Shown here one piece after another: positions 1 to 7,967 of a DNA stretch of 34,213 nucleotides. Below the pieces are notes generated by a model. It was not told the origin of the DNA, ran no database searches, and saw only the letters and a list, made by a program, of their open reading frames with translations. Made by a program: the position numbers and the translations under genes. The number at the start of each line of letters is the position of its first letter. Within the stretch, counting starts at the first letter, position 1. Source of the stretch: an uncultured Gemmatimonadales bacterium (lineage in GTDB: Bacteria > Gemmatimonadota > Gemmatimonadetes > JACCXV01 > JAHWKZ01). The stretch covers positions 1 to 34,213 of the forward strand of contig CAMYLR010000001.1 of the NCBI GenBank assembly GCA_947259315.1. Reading direction: 5' to 3'.

Positions 1-21
1 CGCTTCGAGTGATCTGTCAGG

Positions 22-579
22 CTACGGTTTGCCGAGACGTCGCTGCGCTCGCGCCAGGACCAGACTCGCGACGATCGCCATGAGACCGGCGAGGGCGTTG
101 ATGCCGACATCGCGGAGGTCGTAGACGCGGTTGGGAAGAAGCGCCTGGATACCTTCGTCGAGCCACCCCAGCAATGCGGTCGCGGTTATGGCGAGAACCG
201 CCGGCGACCCGAACCCGCGGCCGTGTTTCGCCCGCTCCGAAAGAGCCTGGTGGATGAGCACGGCCAGCAAGCCGTACTCGAACAGGTGGGTGCGCTCCGC
301 CGGACCGATCCCCATCCGGACCACCACCATCCCGTAGACGGCCGCGACGCCGAGCGCGATCCAGACCTCGCGGCGTCCGGGGCGGGTCTTCAGCGCACTG
401 AGGACGATGGCGGCCACAACCAGCAGGAAGCCGACCCCGAACGCGACGCCTAACAGGTCGCGCTCGCGCAGTACCTCGGCCAGCGCACCCGCCAACCCAA
501 GGGTGGAGTAGATCGCCACCGTGACGGCCAGCGCCCAGAACCAGAAGCGCCGCTCTCGAGCGGAGGTGAAGGCAAACAA
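22..579 (-). CDS. VanZ-like membrane protein
   Basis: This 185-residue, strongly hydrophobic protein has about four predicted membrane helices. Its C-terminal half carries the VanZ-type pattern: an acidic residue and Gln in 'LDEGIQALLPNR', then Arg-Asp in 'YDLRDVGINALAG' leading into the last helix. VanZ-family proteins are small membrane proteins of mostly unknown function; some give low-level teicoplanin resistance. The reading frame begins at a TTG at 579, two bases past the end of the upstream DUF3592-like gene, so the two are probably cotranscribed. The start is uncertain because no clear Shine-Dalgarno precedes it and an in-frame alternative is lacking nearby. The family assignment rests on the motif pattern; the role in this organism is unknown. 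Confidence 0.8.
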   Translation of the reverse strand: MFAFTSARERRFWFWALAVTVAIYSTLGLAGALAEVLRERDLLGVAFGVGFLLVVAAIVLSALKTRPGRREVWIALGVAAVYGMVVVRMGIGPAERTHLFEYGLLAVLIHQALSERAKHGRGFGSPAVLAITATALLGWLDEGIQALLPNRVYDLRDVGINALAGLMAIVASLVLARAQRRLGKP

Positions 580-582
580 TCG

Positions 583-990
583 TCAGGTGATCATCAAGAC
601 CATGACGACCCACAGCACAATGATCCCGACCGTGACCGCGCGCGCGATCTGGTGGTCGGCGCGGATCTGGCTCAAGGGGTAGCTGTTGTCGGGGTGCTGT
701 CGCTCGTAGAGGATGTCGATCGTGTCGCCGACCTCGATACTGTCGAAGAACTCGGCGCGATTGAGGTCTTCCTGGTGGGTCACGGTTTCGCCACGGAAGT
801 TCGGAAACTCGTACGTGACGAGATAATGAACGACCGACTCACCGCCCTTGAGCCGTTCCTTTCCCACGACCGTCGCCTGCGTGGTCGTGCCGGAGTTGAG
901 GAGCCGCTGAAGCCGTAGGGTCTGTCGGCCGTAGAAGGCGAGAACACCGGCGCAAAAGACGCTGAGCATGATGAGCGGGATGTAGGCCAT
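583..990 (-). CDS. DUF3592-like membrane protein
   Basis: The 135-residue product has an N-terminal membrane helix (about residues 3-20), a soluble beta-rich middle and a C-terminal helix (about 113-134). The middle section, with 'GTTTQATVVG' near residue 34 followed by a 'VTYEF' strand and 'VGDTIDILYE', matches the usual arrangement of DUF3592 proteins, which are uncharacterised. The ATG at 990 is preceded on the minus strand by a TATAGT hexamer ending about 10 bases upstream, which may be a -10 element and would give a very short leader. It heads a probable two-gene unit with the VanZ-like gene and is transcribed away from the lipoprotein gene at 1193. Function unknown. Confidence 0.75.
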   Translation of the reverse strand: MAYIPLIMLSVFCAGVLAFYGRQTLRLQRLLNSGTTTQATVVGKERLKGGESVVHYLVTYEFPNFRGETVTHQEDLNRAEFFDSIEVGDTIDILYERQHPDNSYPLSQIRADHQIARAVTVGIIVLWVVMVLMIT

Positions 991-1192
991 GGTTCTCTAC
1001 TATAGGTTGGCGGAGTGGTGATCCCCAACCCGCGGCCGGTGACCCCGCCGTGCTTCTCTTGCCAAGAGTATCCTCCAGCCCTACCATGACTTGACCGAGA
1101 ATGTGGCATCGGGGGCCGGGTCACGGGGGACGGCGGAAACGCTCCGCGCACTCCCCATCAAACTGCCAGTTAACAAACTCGGAGGGACTGTC

Positions 1193-1693
1193 ATGAAACG
1201 TTATGCGCCGATGCTTGGCGTTGCGATGATTCTCGTCTTTGCTGGTTGCGCGCAGCAACCGGAACCCGCGCCGGAGCCAGACACGACTGCGGCCGACACC
1301 GAAGACCTTCGCGCACTGGTGGGCCAGTTCGTGGACGCGTGGAACGCCGCGGACATGGCCGCGATCGGCCCGATGGTGGCCGACGACGCCGTATTGATGC
1401 GGCCGGATGGGCCGTTGCTCGAGGGCCGCGAAGCGATCCTGGCCATGATGGCCGAATCCTACGACATCACGATGCTCCAGCAGACAGCTACAGTCGATGA
1501 AGTCATCGTGCTCGGCGACTACGCCTACACGCGCGGCACCTGGAACACCGACCCGACATCAGCGGCCGGGGCCGACGTGCCGAGCGCGAACGGCAAGTGG
1601 TCAGTGCTCTACAAGCGCGGGGCTGACGACGCGTGGCAGATGTCACGCTGGATGTGGAATCAGGAGGGCGCGGCAGACACGACTGAGGGCTAA
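1193..1693 (+). CDS. SnoaL-like/DUF4440 lipoprotein
   Basis: This 166-residue lipoprotein starts at ATG 1193 with GGAGGG at 1181-1186 as its ribosome-binding site, which decides the start over the longer upstream reading frame. The signal peptide ends in the lipobox 'VFAGC'. After a Pro/Glu-rich linker the mature part is a single NTF2/SnoaL-like cone fold: 'LVGQFVDAWNAADMAAIGPM' begins the first helix and 'DDAVLMRPDG' the first strand. DUF4440-type proteins of this kind are small ligand-binding or enzymatic folds with no reliable prediction of substrate. It faces the methyltransferase gene tail to tail; the stop codons of the two genes overlap in CTAA at 1690-1693. Confidence 0.8.
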   Translation: MKRYAPMLGVAMILVFAGCAQQPEPAPEPDTTAADTEDLRALVGQFVDAWNAADMAAIGPMVADDAVLMRPDGPLLEGREAILAMMAESYDITMLQQTATVDEVIVLGDYAYTRGTWNTDPTSAAGADVPSANGKWSVLYKRGADDAWQMSRWMWNQEGAADTTEG

Positions 1694-2397
1694 CCCCGGG
1701 TCTTCCGCCACACGAACACAAAGCTGATTAGCCGCCCGCGGTGCTTCTCCCAATGCGGCTTCTTCGCGATCCAGTCATCGTCGATCACGTTCTCGTCCAT
1801 CTCGATCAGCGTCAGCCCGGCGTGGCTGGCGGCCGCAAAGTGATCGCTGAACAGATGCACGTGCGTCTCGATCGCTACGGGCTCGCCCGACTCGCGGTGA
1901 AAGTGGGTCGGCATGCCGGTCGCCATGATGAAGTACGGATGGAACCCGACGATCACGAAGTGGCCGCCGCTCCTCATGACCCGGGAAGCCTCTGAATAGA
2001 GCGGTGCGATGTCGGCTAGGTGCTCGTCGACCAGCGAAGCGATCGCCAGGTCGTAGCTCGCGTCGCCCATGCCGGTCTCGGCAACGTTGCCGATGGTCAG
2101 CGTGCGGTAGATGCCCTTGGCCTGGGCGTGTTCGAGCATCTCCGGCGTGATGTCGATCCCGTCGATCTCACTAACCCCGGAGCGCTTCAGCCACGCACCG
2201 GTCCGACCGGTTCCGCACCCCAGATCGATCGCCTGTCGGGCCTCGCCCCACGGGACGGTCGTCAGCCTGCCAAGCAGGTCGAGATCCATCTCGTCCAGGA
2301 CGGTTTGCTCGTAGGTCGACTCCCACTCCCGGTAGCCGTCGCGAGCCGGCAGGATCGGGTATTTACGCGTGTCAAACTGGTCAAATTCGAGCTCCAT
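1690..2397 (-). CDS. Class I SAM-dependent methyltransferase
   Basis: The product (235 residues from ATG 2397) has the Rossmann-like SAM fold: motif I is 'IDLGCGTGRTGAWL', followed by the acidic 'DGIDITPEML' at the end of strand 2, and 'ASYDLAIASLVDEHL' at the motif IV position. A late 'VMRSGGHFVIVGFHPYF' is the usual post-motif strand. The substrate cannot be told; the shape is that of a Methyltransf_11/25 small-molecule methylase. The frame is open further upstream to 2493, but the extension reads like non-coding sequence, and 'MELEFDQFDTRKYP' looks like a natural N-terminus. No strong Shine-Dalgarno is visible before either start. It converges on the lipoprotein gene. Confidence 0.8.
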   Translation of the reverse strand: MELEFDQFDTRKYPILPARDGYREWESTYEQTVLDEMDLDLLGRLTTVPWGEARQAIDLGCGTGRTGAWLKRSGVSEIDGIDITPEMLEHAQAKGIYRTLTIGNVAETGMGDASYDLAIASLVDEHLADIAPLYSEASRVMRSGGHFVIVGFHPYFIMATGMPTHFHRESGEPVAIETHVHLFSDHFAAASHAGLTLIEMDENVIDDDWIAKKPHWEKHRGRLISFVFVWRKTRG

Positions 2398-2484
2398 CAG
2401 GGGCCAAGCTAATCGCCAAGCTGTAGGTTGGACGCAGCACGCCATCGATCCACCATAACCGTCAGGGGGGCGAGCATGTCGCAT

Positions 2485-2792
2485 AAGATCCATTCCATGC
2501 GGTCCCGCTCGGGCCGCAACGGACCCAGCTGTCGCTGTTTCCGGACGATGTGATGAAGCTGCAAGATGCGGCCAGCAAAGCCGGCCTCGCGCTGGATGGG
2601 CCCCACCCGGCGTTGCTCGTTCAGGGTGACGACGAGCTGGGCGCTTTTGCCGGGGTCCACGAGAAGCTCTACCAGGCGAGCGTCAATGTGTACGCATCCA
2701 CCGGCGTGACCGACGGGAGAGGGAGCTACGGCTACGTCCTGTACGTCCGGCCGGATGAGTACGAGCGGGCGGCTGCGGCGCTAAAAGTGTAG
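2485..2792 (+). pseudogene. ACT-like protein, 5'-truncated
   Basis: The only usable start is GTG 2550 or ATG 2553, giving about 80 residues, but family-like sequence continues in frame upstream ('RTQLSLFPDDVMKLQDAA') to a stop at 2484. The C-terminal half, 'PALLVQGDDELGAF' then 'KLYQASVNVYAS' and 'GSYGYVLYVRPDEYERAA', is typical of a widespread ACT-like family of about 130-140 residues, in which a first ACT-like half normally precedes this one. Here that half is missing. A well-placed ribosome-binding site (AGGGGG at about 2464-2470) and ATG 2476 lie in a different frame that stops at 2556. This looks like a gene damaged by a frameshift plus a deletion, though a functional single-ACT product from 2550 cannot be excluded. 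Confidence 0.5.
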
Positions 2793-2809
2793 TCGGCGGC
2801 TGACTGGCG

Positions 2810-3361
2810 ATGACTGAAGCACTGAGAAAATCCGTCGAGGAGTTGTGGCCCGAGCTCGGGTGGATCCAGGATACTGAGCTAAGGAAGCAGACGACCGTCG
2901 CCTGGATAAAGGCGTTCGAGCGGAGCCCGTTGGAGCCCGATGACCTCAACCAGATTCCGTTCACGCTGCTGGTGCCGAACTGCCCGGCCACGTTCATGGA
3001 GCACAAGCGATGTGTCGTTCACATCGCCAAGCAGTCGGCACTGGCGATGCAAGAGTTCCTCGGGAAGGCGCTGCCGATCGACCTCGATACGGTGATCGCG
3101 GGCGCCATCCTCGCCGATGTCGGCAAGCTGCTGGAGTATGAGAAGGTCGACGGCGAGCTCCGTCAGAGCGATCGCGGAAAAGCGCTTCGGCACCCGTTCA
3201 CCGGGGTGGCGCTCGCGGTGGAGTGCGGGGTGCCGGATGCGGTGTCGCACATCATCGCCACCCACGCGGCCGAGGGCGATTTAGTCAAGCGGTCGACCGA
3301 AGCGTTCATCGTGCACCATGCCGATTTCATGAGCTTCGAACCGTTCAAGGGTCTCGGCTGA
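2810..3361 (+). CDS. HD-domain protein with altered HD doublet
   Basis: This 183-residue protein has the layout of an HD-type metal phosphohydrolase: His65/His71, then 'GAILADVGKLLEYE' (residues 98-111), 'RHPFTGVALA' (His128), 'HIIATHAAEGD' (His147, His152) and 'VHHADF' (His169, His170, Asp172). In the second element the canonical His-Asp pair reads Ala102-Asp103, so one metal ligand seems to be lost even though the other His and Asp positions remain. It is the first gene of the tricarboxylate operon, and its TGA overlaps the ATG of the PrpD-like gene (TGATG), so the two are translationally coupled. Substrate unknown; it could be a nucleotide hydrolase, or a regulatory protein that has lost full activity. 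Confidence 0.75.
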   Translation: MTEALRKSVEELWPELGWIQDTELRKQTTVAWIKAFERSPLEPDDLNQIPFTLLVPNCPATFMEHKRCVVHIAKQSALAMQEFLGKALPIDLDTVIAGAILADVGKLLEYEKVDGELRQSDRGKALRHPFTGVALAVECGVPDAVSHIIATHAAEGDLVKRSTEAFIVHHADFMSFEPFKGLG

Positions 3362-4737
3362 TGTCAGACACGATTACCGCGACGATGGCCCGATGGGCCG
3401 CGGGTCTGCAGTACGATGACCTGGGCGAGCAGGCGATCCACGAGGCGAAACGGTACCTGCTCGATTCGCTGGGCTGCGCGTTTGGCGGATACCAGCAGGA
3501 GGATGTCAAGATCGCGCTCGACCTGCTGGATGAGATCGCCGGAGAGGGGCCGGCGACGGTTCTGGGCAGCGGAACACGCGTCGATCCGGTCTCGGCATCG
3601 CTCGCGAACGCGTTGATGGTCCGGGTGATGGACTACAACGACATCTACTGGCAGCAAGACCCCTCGCACCCTTCGGACATCATCCCCGCGGCGATCGCGT
3701 GTGGGGAGCGTACCCGGGGGGACGGGAAGGACCTGATCCTCGGCATCATCCTCGGCCACGAGTTCGAGATGCGTCTCTGCGAAGCCGCGTTTCCCGGCAT
3801 CCGGGAGCGGGGGTGGCACCACGCGACGTTGACCGCGTTCGTCTCGCCGATCGTAGCCGGTCGCGCGTTGGGTTTGTCTTGGGAGCAGATCCAACACGCC
3901 ATCGGCATCTCCGCCTCGCGTCACGCGACGTTGGGAGCGGTCACCGCCGGCAAGCTGACGATGATGAAGAACACGGTGGATCCGATGGCGACCCAGAGCG
4001 GCGTCCTGGCGGCGTTGCTGGCCGAGAAAGGGTACACCGGGCCGGAACACGTGATCGATGGGAAGGAAGGGTTGGTCCACTGCTACGGACCGGAATGGAA
4101 GCTAGAGGTGTTGACCGATGGCCTGGGAGAATCGTGGAGAATCGAGCGCTGCGGCATGAAGGCGTTTCCTACCGAGGCGCTCACGCACGCACCGATCTCC
4201 GCCGTGTTGGACATCGTGATCGAGAACGACCTCGCACCCGAGCAGGTCAAGAAGGTGCACATCCGGTCGCTAGCTCGCGCGGCCGACATCCTGGCCGATC
4301 CGAGCAAGTACGATCCACGTTCGAAGGAAACTGCGGACCATAGCCTGCCCTACGTCATCGCGGCGGCGATCGCGGAGCGGCAGGTAACCCCGGCGCAATT
4401 CGAACAAGAGAAGATCATGGATGAGCGGATCCGGGCTCAGCTGAACAAGGTTGAGGTAGTGGCGGATCCGGAAATCGAAGCCGTCTTCCCCGAGCTGCAA
4501 CGGGTCGTGGTGAAGATCGAGACCGAGGACGGCCGTGAGCTGACCAAGTCGCTGGACTACCCGAAGGGTGATCCTCGCAATCCGCTCAGCGATACCGAGG
4601 TCGAAGAGAAATTTGATGCGTTGGCAGGACCGGTACTATCGGATGGTGGACGAACGCGCCTCAAGGACGCGGTCTGGGGACTGGAGAAGGCTGGGTCGAT
4701 CAGTGAGGTGATGAAACTCTGCATTGCCGACGCCTGA
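3361..4737 (+). CDS. MmgE/PrpD family dehydratase
   Basis: The 458-residue product is a full-length MmgE/PrpD protein. Visible family features are the N-terminal helical region with 'AKRYLLDSLGCAFGG', 'RVMDYNDIYW' around residue 86, 'GHEFEMRLCEAA', 'HATLTAFVSPIVAGRALGLS' and the later 'MKAFPTEALTHAPISAVLDI'. The best-known members are 2-methylcitrate dehydratase PrpD and cis-aconitate decarboxylase; others act on citrate. It starts at ATG 3361 inside the stop codon of the HD gene and ends 14 bases into the longest frame of the next gene. Its place beside an aconitase-family protein and citrate lyase genes suggests it dehydrates a citrate-type hydroxy-tricarboxylate, but the exact substrate is not readable from the sequence. 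Confidence 0.88.
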   Translation: MSDTITATMARWAAGLQYDDLGEQAIHEAKRYLLDSLGCAFGGYQQEDVKIALDLLDEIAGEGPATVLGSGTRVDPVSASLANALMVRVMDYNDIYWQQDPSHPSDIIPAAIACGERTRGDGKDLILGIILGHEFEMRLCEAAFPGIRERGWHHATLTAFVSPIVAGRALGLSWEQIQHAIGISASRHATLGAVTAGKLTMMKNTVDPMATQSGVLAALLAEKGYTGPEHVIDGKEGLVHCYGPEWKLEVLTDGLGESWRIERCGMKAFPTEALTHAPISAVLDIVIENDLAPEQVKKVHIRSLARAADILADPSKYDPRSKETADHSLPYVIAAAIAERQVTPAQFEQEKIMDERIRAQLNKVEVVADPEIEAVFPELQRVVVKIETEDGRELTKSLDYPKGDPRNPLSDTEVEEKFDALAGPVLSDGGRTRLKDAVWGLEKAGSISEVMKLCIADA

Positions 4738-4765
4738 CAACGAACACCTGAGAGCGACGCCTGAC

Positions 4766-6712
4766 ATGTCTCAGACCGTCGTCGAAAAAATCGCTCAGCT
4801 CCACATGACCGCCGGGCCCGACCGGCCGCTGCGCACCGGCGACGTTATCTCCCTCGCACCACGGCACGTCATGACGCACGACAACACCGCCGCGGTGATG
4901 AAGAAGTTCGTGTCGATCGGCGCCAGCAAGATCCACGATCCCAAGCAGCCAGTCTTCACGCTCGACCACGACATCCAGAACACGTCGGAGACGAACCTCG
5001 CCAAGTACCGCGACATTGAAGTGTTCGCCAAGGAGCAGGGCGTAGACTTCTATCCGGCGGGAGCCGGCATCGGACACCAGATAATGGTGGCGATGGGATA
5101 TGTGGTGCCGGGGTCGCTGGTCGTCGCGTCGGACTCACACTCCAACATGTACGGCGCGCTCGGTGCGTTGGGTACGCCGGTAGTGCGCACCGATGCCGCC
5201 GCGATCTGGGCCACCGGAGAGTTCTGGTGGCAGATCCCGCGCTCGGTGCAGGTCGTGTTGCACGGAAAGCTCCGCGAGGGGGTGACGGGCAAGGACGTCA
5301 TCATCACGCTGTGCGGACTCTATGACCATGACGAAGTGCTGAACGCGGCGGTCGAGTTTGTCGGCTCGGGCGTGGCGAGCCTGTCGATGGACGCACGGAT
5401 GTCGATCTCGAACATGACCACTGAGTGGGGCGCGTTGGTCGGCGTGTTCCCGACGGATGGTGTCACGATCGGATACCTCGAGCGCCGCAAGGCGATCCTG
5501 AACGGTCTCGGAGTCGAGCGGTTTACGGATGAAGACCTGGAGCGGTGGAAAACCGGGCCGTTGGCTTCCGATCCCGCTGCGAGCTTCGCGGCAACGATCG
5601 AGCTGGATCTGGGCGCGGTGAGCCCCCATGTGTCGGGCCCCGACTCGGTCAAAGTGATGCGGCCGGTGAGCGAAATGGAGAAGGACCGGATCGCGATCCA
5701 GAAGGCGTATCTCGTCTCGTGCGTAAACAGTCGATTGGAAGATCTCGAGGCGGCTGCGCAGGTGGCCCGCGGCAAGAAAGTCGCCCCCGGGGTGGAGTTC
5801 TATGTGTCGGCGGCGAGCAAAGAAGTTCAGCAGGACGCCGAGGCGTCCGAAGCGTGGAGTGCTCTCTTGGACGCGGGTGCTAAGCCGTTGCCGCCCGGTT
5901 GCGGCCCGTGCATAGGGCTCGGCGCGGGTCTGCTCGAGCCGGGCGAGGTCGGGATCTCGGCTACCAACCGCAACTTCAAGGGGCGCATGGGTTCACGCGA
6001 GGCTCAGTGCTACCTGGCGAGCCCGGAGGTGGTCGCGGCGTCGGCGTTGGCAGGCCACGTCGCCGGACCGACGCGCGTCGAGGACCGGCGGCTGGAGTCG
6101 CGCTTTACGGAGCGCGCCGCCGCGCCGGAACCCGATGAAGCGGTCGCCATTCAGGATGGGTTCCCGGAGAAAGTCGCGGGGCGGCTGGTGTTCGTTCCGC
6201 AAGACAACCTCAACACGGACGGGATCTACGGGAAGGATTACACCTACCGCGAGGGCATGACGCCGGACGAGATGGCTCGCGTCGTGATGGAGAACTACGA
6301 CCCCGAGTTCGCCGCGCGCACCGCCGAGGGCGACGTGTTGGTGGGCGGCTCGAATTTCGGAACGGGGTCATCACGGGAGCAGGCGGCAACGTCGCTGCAG
6401 GCGAAGGGCATCCCGATGGTTATCGCCGCGAGTTTTTCGCAAACATATCTGCGCAACGCGTACAACAACGGGTATCCCTGTATCGCCTGCCCGGCGCTTG
6501 TAGAGCGCCTGAGGGAGTGGTTCGCGGACGAGGTGGCACGTGGTCAGCTGACGATTATTCCCGGCGACGAGATCGACATCGATTTCGCGCGTAGCAAGGT
6601 GAGCTTTCGCGGCGAGTCGTTTGGTTTTTCAGCATTGGGAGCGGTGCCGCAGTCGCTGGTCGTGGCTGGCGGCGTCGAGAATCAGGTCCGGGAGCGGCTC
6701 GGTCTCAACTAG
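4766..6712 (+). CDS. Homoaconitase-type hydro-lyase (fungal Lys4-like)
   Basis: This 648-residue protein is a single-chain aconitase-superfamily hydro-lyase: a large [4Fe-4S] domain followed by a swivel domain ('GGSNFGTGSSREQAATSL'). The three cluster cysteines are visible at 319 ('SCVNSR') and at 379 and 382 ('GCGPCIG'). Stretches such as 'TLDHDIQN', 'VRTDAAAIWATG', 'ISNMTTEWGAL' and 'ISATNRNFKGRMGS' match, from memory, fungal homoaconitase Lys4 more closely than bacterial AcnA/AcnB or LeuCD. Homoaconitase hydrates homoaconitate to homoisocitrate in the alpha-aminoadipate lysine route. ATG 4766 is preferred over the earlier in-frame ATG 4724, which overlaps the PrpD-like gene. Whether the substrate here is homoaconitate, aconitate or another homologue is inference. 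Confidence 0.85.
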   Translation: MSQTVVEKIAQLHMTAGPDRPLRTGDVISLAPRHVMTHDNTAAVMKKFVSIGASKIHDPKQPVFTLDHDIQNTSETNLAKYRDIEVFAKEQGVDFYPAGAGIGHQIMVAMGYVVPGSLVVASDSHSNMYGALGALGTPVVRTDAAAIWATGEFWWQIPRSVQVVLHGKLREGVTGKDVIITLCGLYDHDEVLNAAVEFVGSGVASLSMDARMSISNMTTEWGALVGVFPTDGVTIGYLERRKAILNGLGVERFTDEDLERWKTGPLASDPAASFAATIELDLGAVSPHVSGPDSVKVMRPVSEMEKDRIAIQKAYLVSCVNSRLEDLEAAAQVARGKKVAPGVEFYVSAASKEVQQDAEASEAWSALLDAGAKPLPPGCGPCIGLGAGLLEPGEVGISATNRNFKGRMGSREAQCYLASPEVVAASALAGHVAGPTRVEDRRLESRFTERAAAPEPDEAVAIQDGFPEKVAGRLVFVPQDNLNTDGIYGKDYTYREGMTPDEMARVVMENYDPEFAARTAEGDVLVGGSNFGTGSSREQAATSLQAKGIPMVIAASFSQTYLRNAYNNGYPCIACPALVERLREWFADEVARGQLTIIPGDEIDIDFARSKVSFRGESFGFSALGAVPQSLVVAGGVENQVRERLGLN

Positions 6713-6768
6713 TCGGGTCGCGCCTCGGCGGATTGAAAACATGGATCGGGAAGATGGGGTAGCGAACA

Positions 6769-7956
6769 ATGGCGAAACACACGGTAGTCACCATGCCCGG
6801 GGACGGCATCGGCCAGACCGTCCTCGCCGAATCATTGCGGGTGCTGGATGCGGTAGGGTTTGACGCCCAATACGTCCACGCGGACATCGGCTGGGATTTC
6901 TGGGTCAACGAGGGCAACCCTTTGCCCGATCGGACGATCGATCTCCTGCGAGAGCACAAGCTCGGGCTCTTTGGCGCGATCACCTCCAAGCCCAAAGTGC
7001 AGGCCAAGAAGGAGCTCAAGCCTGAGTTGCAGGACAAGGGATACGAGTACTTCAGCCCGATCGTCAACATGCGCCAGCTGTTCAGCCTCGATATCTGCAT
7101 TCGCCCGTGCCGTTCGTTTCCGGGTAACCCGCTCAACTTCGTGCGGCAGAAGGCGGGTGGTGGACTCGATGAGCCCAAGGTCGACGCGGTCATCTTCCGC
7201 CAGAACACCGAAGGCCTCTACTGTGGAATCGAGTGGACGAACCCGCCGCAGGTGGTGCGCGATGCCATAAGCACGCATCCGAAACATAAGGCGTTCGCGG
7301 AGATACCCAACGAGGAAATCGCCATCTCGATGCGGCTGTTCACGCGCAACGCCTGTCGCAGGATCGTGCGCGCCGCGTTCGAGTACGCGCAGAAGCACAA
7401 CTACGGGTCGGTAACGATCTGCGAAAAGCCGAACGTCTTGCGGGAGACCTCCGGAATGATGGAAGAGGTGGGTCGAGAGGTGCAGCGAGAGTTCTCGGGC
7501 ATCGAGTTGTGGTCGACCAACATCGACGCGCAAATGATGTGGATGACGAAGAGCCCCGAGGATTACGGCGTCATCGTAGCCGGCAACATGTTCGGAGACA
7601 TCATATCCGATGCGTACGCAGGGCTCGTGGGTGGCCTCGGCTTCGCGTGCTCGGGCAACATCGGTGATGACGTGGCCGTTTTCGAGCCGACACACGGATC
7701 GGCGCCCAAGTACCAGAAGCTTGAGCCATCGATCGTCAACCCGATCGCGATGGTGCTCAGCGCCGCGATGATGTTGGATCACGTCGGGGAGATCGACGCG
7801 GCGACTCGCATCCGGAACGGTGTCGCGGCGGTAGTAGAGGAGGGCGAGGTCCGGACGTACGACATGCAACGGTTGCCTGGCGGTCCCAAGGTCATCGAGC
7901 AGGGGGCCGCTTCGACCACTCAGCTCACGGATGCGATCATAGCCGCACTCGGGTGA
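6769..7956 (+). CDS. Isocitrate/homoisocitrate dehydrogenase family protein
   Basis: The 395-residue enzyme is a beta-decarboxylating dehydrogenase of the IDH/IMDH family. It opens with 'VVTMPGDGIG', carries 'FRQNTEGLYCG' and 'ICEKPNVLRETSGM' in the active-site half, metal-binding aspartates in 'NMFGDIISDAYAGLVGGLG', and the cofactor loop 'FEPTHGSAPKYQ'. The Lys-Tyr in that loop sits where E. coli IDH has Lys344-Tyr345, which bind the NADP 2'-phosphate, so NADP use is likely; NAD-type members usually have Asp there. The substrate loop 'VNMRQLFSLDICIRPC' is unlike that of standard IDH. It follows the hydro-lyase by 56 bases, and its TGA overlaps an upstream GTG of the next frame. It probably interconverts an isocitrate-type acid with a 2-oxoacid and CO2. 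Confidence 0.85.
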   Translation: MAKHTVVTMPGDGIGQTVLAESLRVLDAVGFDAQYVHADIGWDFWVNEGNPLPDRTIDLLREHKLGLFGAITSKPKVQAKKELKPELQDKGYEYFSPIVNMRQLFSLDICIRPCRSFPGNPLNFVRQKAGGGLDEPKVDAVIFRQNTEGLYCGIEWTNPPQVVRDAISTHPKHKAFAEIPNEEIAISMRLFTRNACRRIVRAAFEYAQKHNYGSVTICEKPNVLRETSGMMEEVGREVQREFSGIELWSTNIDAQMMWMTKSPEDYGVIVAGNMFGDIISDAYAGLVGGLGFACSGNIGDDVAVFEPTHGSAPKYQKLEPSIVNPIAMVLSAAMMLDHVGEIDAATRIRNGVAAVVEEGEVRTYDMQRLPGGPKVIEQGAASTTQLTDAIIAALG

Positions 7957-7967
7957 GGAGCGATTCC

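Noticed and set aside
6832-7869. Long minus-strand ORF (345 codons) opposite the IDH-like gene
   Set aside because: It has no recognisable motif and lies wholly antisense to a well-supported gene; such frames are common opposite GC-rich coding sequence.
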